A DNA stretch of 64,000 nt from JAQVEM01 sp964601205 (GTDB taxonomy: Bacteria > Actinomycetota > Humimicrobiia > Humimicrobiales > Humimicrobiaceae), in the NCBI GenBank assembly GCA_964601205.1, contig CAZRML010000008.1, forward strand, positions 23,906 through 87,905, read 5' to 3'. The notes below the pieces were generated by a model that saw only the letters and a program-made list of their open reading frames with translations, did not search any database and was not told the DNA's origin. How positions within the stretch are numbered: the stretch's first letter is position 1; each line of letters opens with the position of its first letter. Position numbers and translations under genes: made by a program. Of the stretch, positions 63,756 through 64,000 are shown in pieces.

Positions 63756-64000
63756 AATCTCCTCTTATTTTTTATACTCTTATTTTACCAAACGATTTAG
63801 AATAGCTTATATTATATCAATTTTAATCATACTTGTTACCCTTATTTTCAATCAATTACAGTATCTCTTCCTTAAAATAAAATAAACCTAAATATCCATT
63901 TTGATATGAACCCCAAATTTTAGACACTGAATTAACTTATCAGAATCAGCTGATGGGACTCATTTACTTTAATATTATTATTTATATTTTCAAACTCTTC
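63756..64000. other. Right-edge intergenic sequence
   Basis: The final 245 bases are AT-rich. No start of a convincing gene, tRNA or repeat is visible before the window ends. A short self-complementary ATCAGCTGAT occurs at 63944-63953. Confidence 0.4.

Noticed and set aside
1..64000. CRISPR arrays, rRNA genes and insertion sequences
   Set aside because: No regularly spaced repeats, rRNA signatures, transposase motifs or terminal inverted repeats were recognised.

Overview
The window is AT-rich bacterial chromosome with short gaps and long co-directional gene runs. A LytR-CpsA-Psr protein, Rex, a DUF951 protein, a DegV protein, lipobox lipoproteins and a Tad pilus locus without a secretin all point to a monoderm (Firmicutes- or Actinobacteriota-like) anaerobe. 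The GAF-ANTAR regulator, archaeal-type split glutamate synthase and encapsulin-type ferritin-like protein suggest a deep or uncultured lineage. I cannot name the taxon. TGA is a normal stop codon here. No rRNA, CRISPR array or intact transposase was seen; there is one tRNA.

Layout. 1-2267: a two-part permease, a PadR regulator, a small membrane protein and an orphan kinase-like gene. 2442-9894 (minus strand): the most interesting block. A leader that matches my recollection of the molybdenum/tungsten cofactor (Moco) RNA motif precedes nine genes: two lipoproteins with sulfite-oxidase-type molybdopterin-domain folds, an ECF S component, a membrane-anchored phosphodiesterase with a similar domain at its N terminus, another anchored protein of this type, two ECF ATPases, EcfT and MobB. 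Together they read as a candidate system that captures, trims and imports molybdopterin cofactor. 10067-15693: a CopB-type copper ATPase, a YxlEFG-like ABC exporter set, an FkbM methyltransferase and an RRM protein. 16123-23915: PlsY-like acyltransferase, a GT2 glycosyltransferase, three-gene glutamate synthase, class II aldolase, GAF-ANTAR regulator. 24196-26549: tRNA-Glu, a RelE-type toxin-antitoxin pair, DegV and a small low-complexity ORF.

26672-37465: an acidic-linker surface protein, a GH1 glycosidase, a second GT2 paralogue, isopropylmalate-type dehydrogenase, undecaprenol/diacylglycerol kinase, a membrane protein with a truncated XRE regulator, a B12-binding radical SAM enzyme, a possible broken gene, GalT and a small metallopeptidase. 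37569-40303: Lon protease with a clear promoter, an upstream 29-bp palindrome and a terminator. 40509-50741: de novo purine genes purB, purL, purF, purM, purN and purH on the minus strand. 50816-54586: a small unknown, LCP protein, Rex, a methyltransferase, DUF951 and an SSB lacking the acidic tip.

54635-61705: the Tad pilus locus (CpaB-, CpaE-, TadA-, TadB-, TadC-, Flp-, TadE- and TadG-like), interrupted by an oppositely oriented CAP-domain gene whose leader has a promoter, a structured element and an intrinsic terminator, as a riboswitch would. 61960-63755: a TPR protein, DUF192, an encapsulin-type ferritin-like protein and a lipoprotein.
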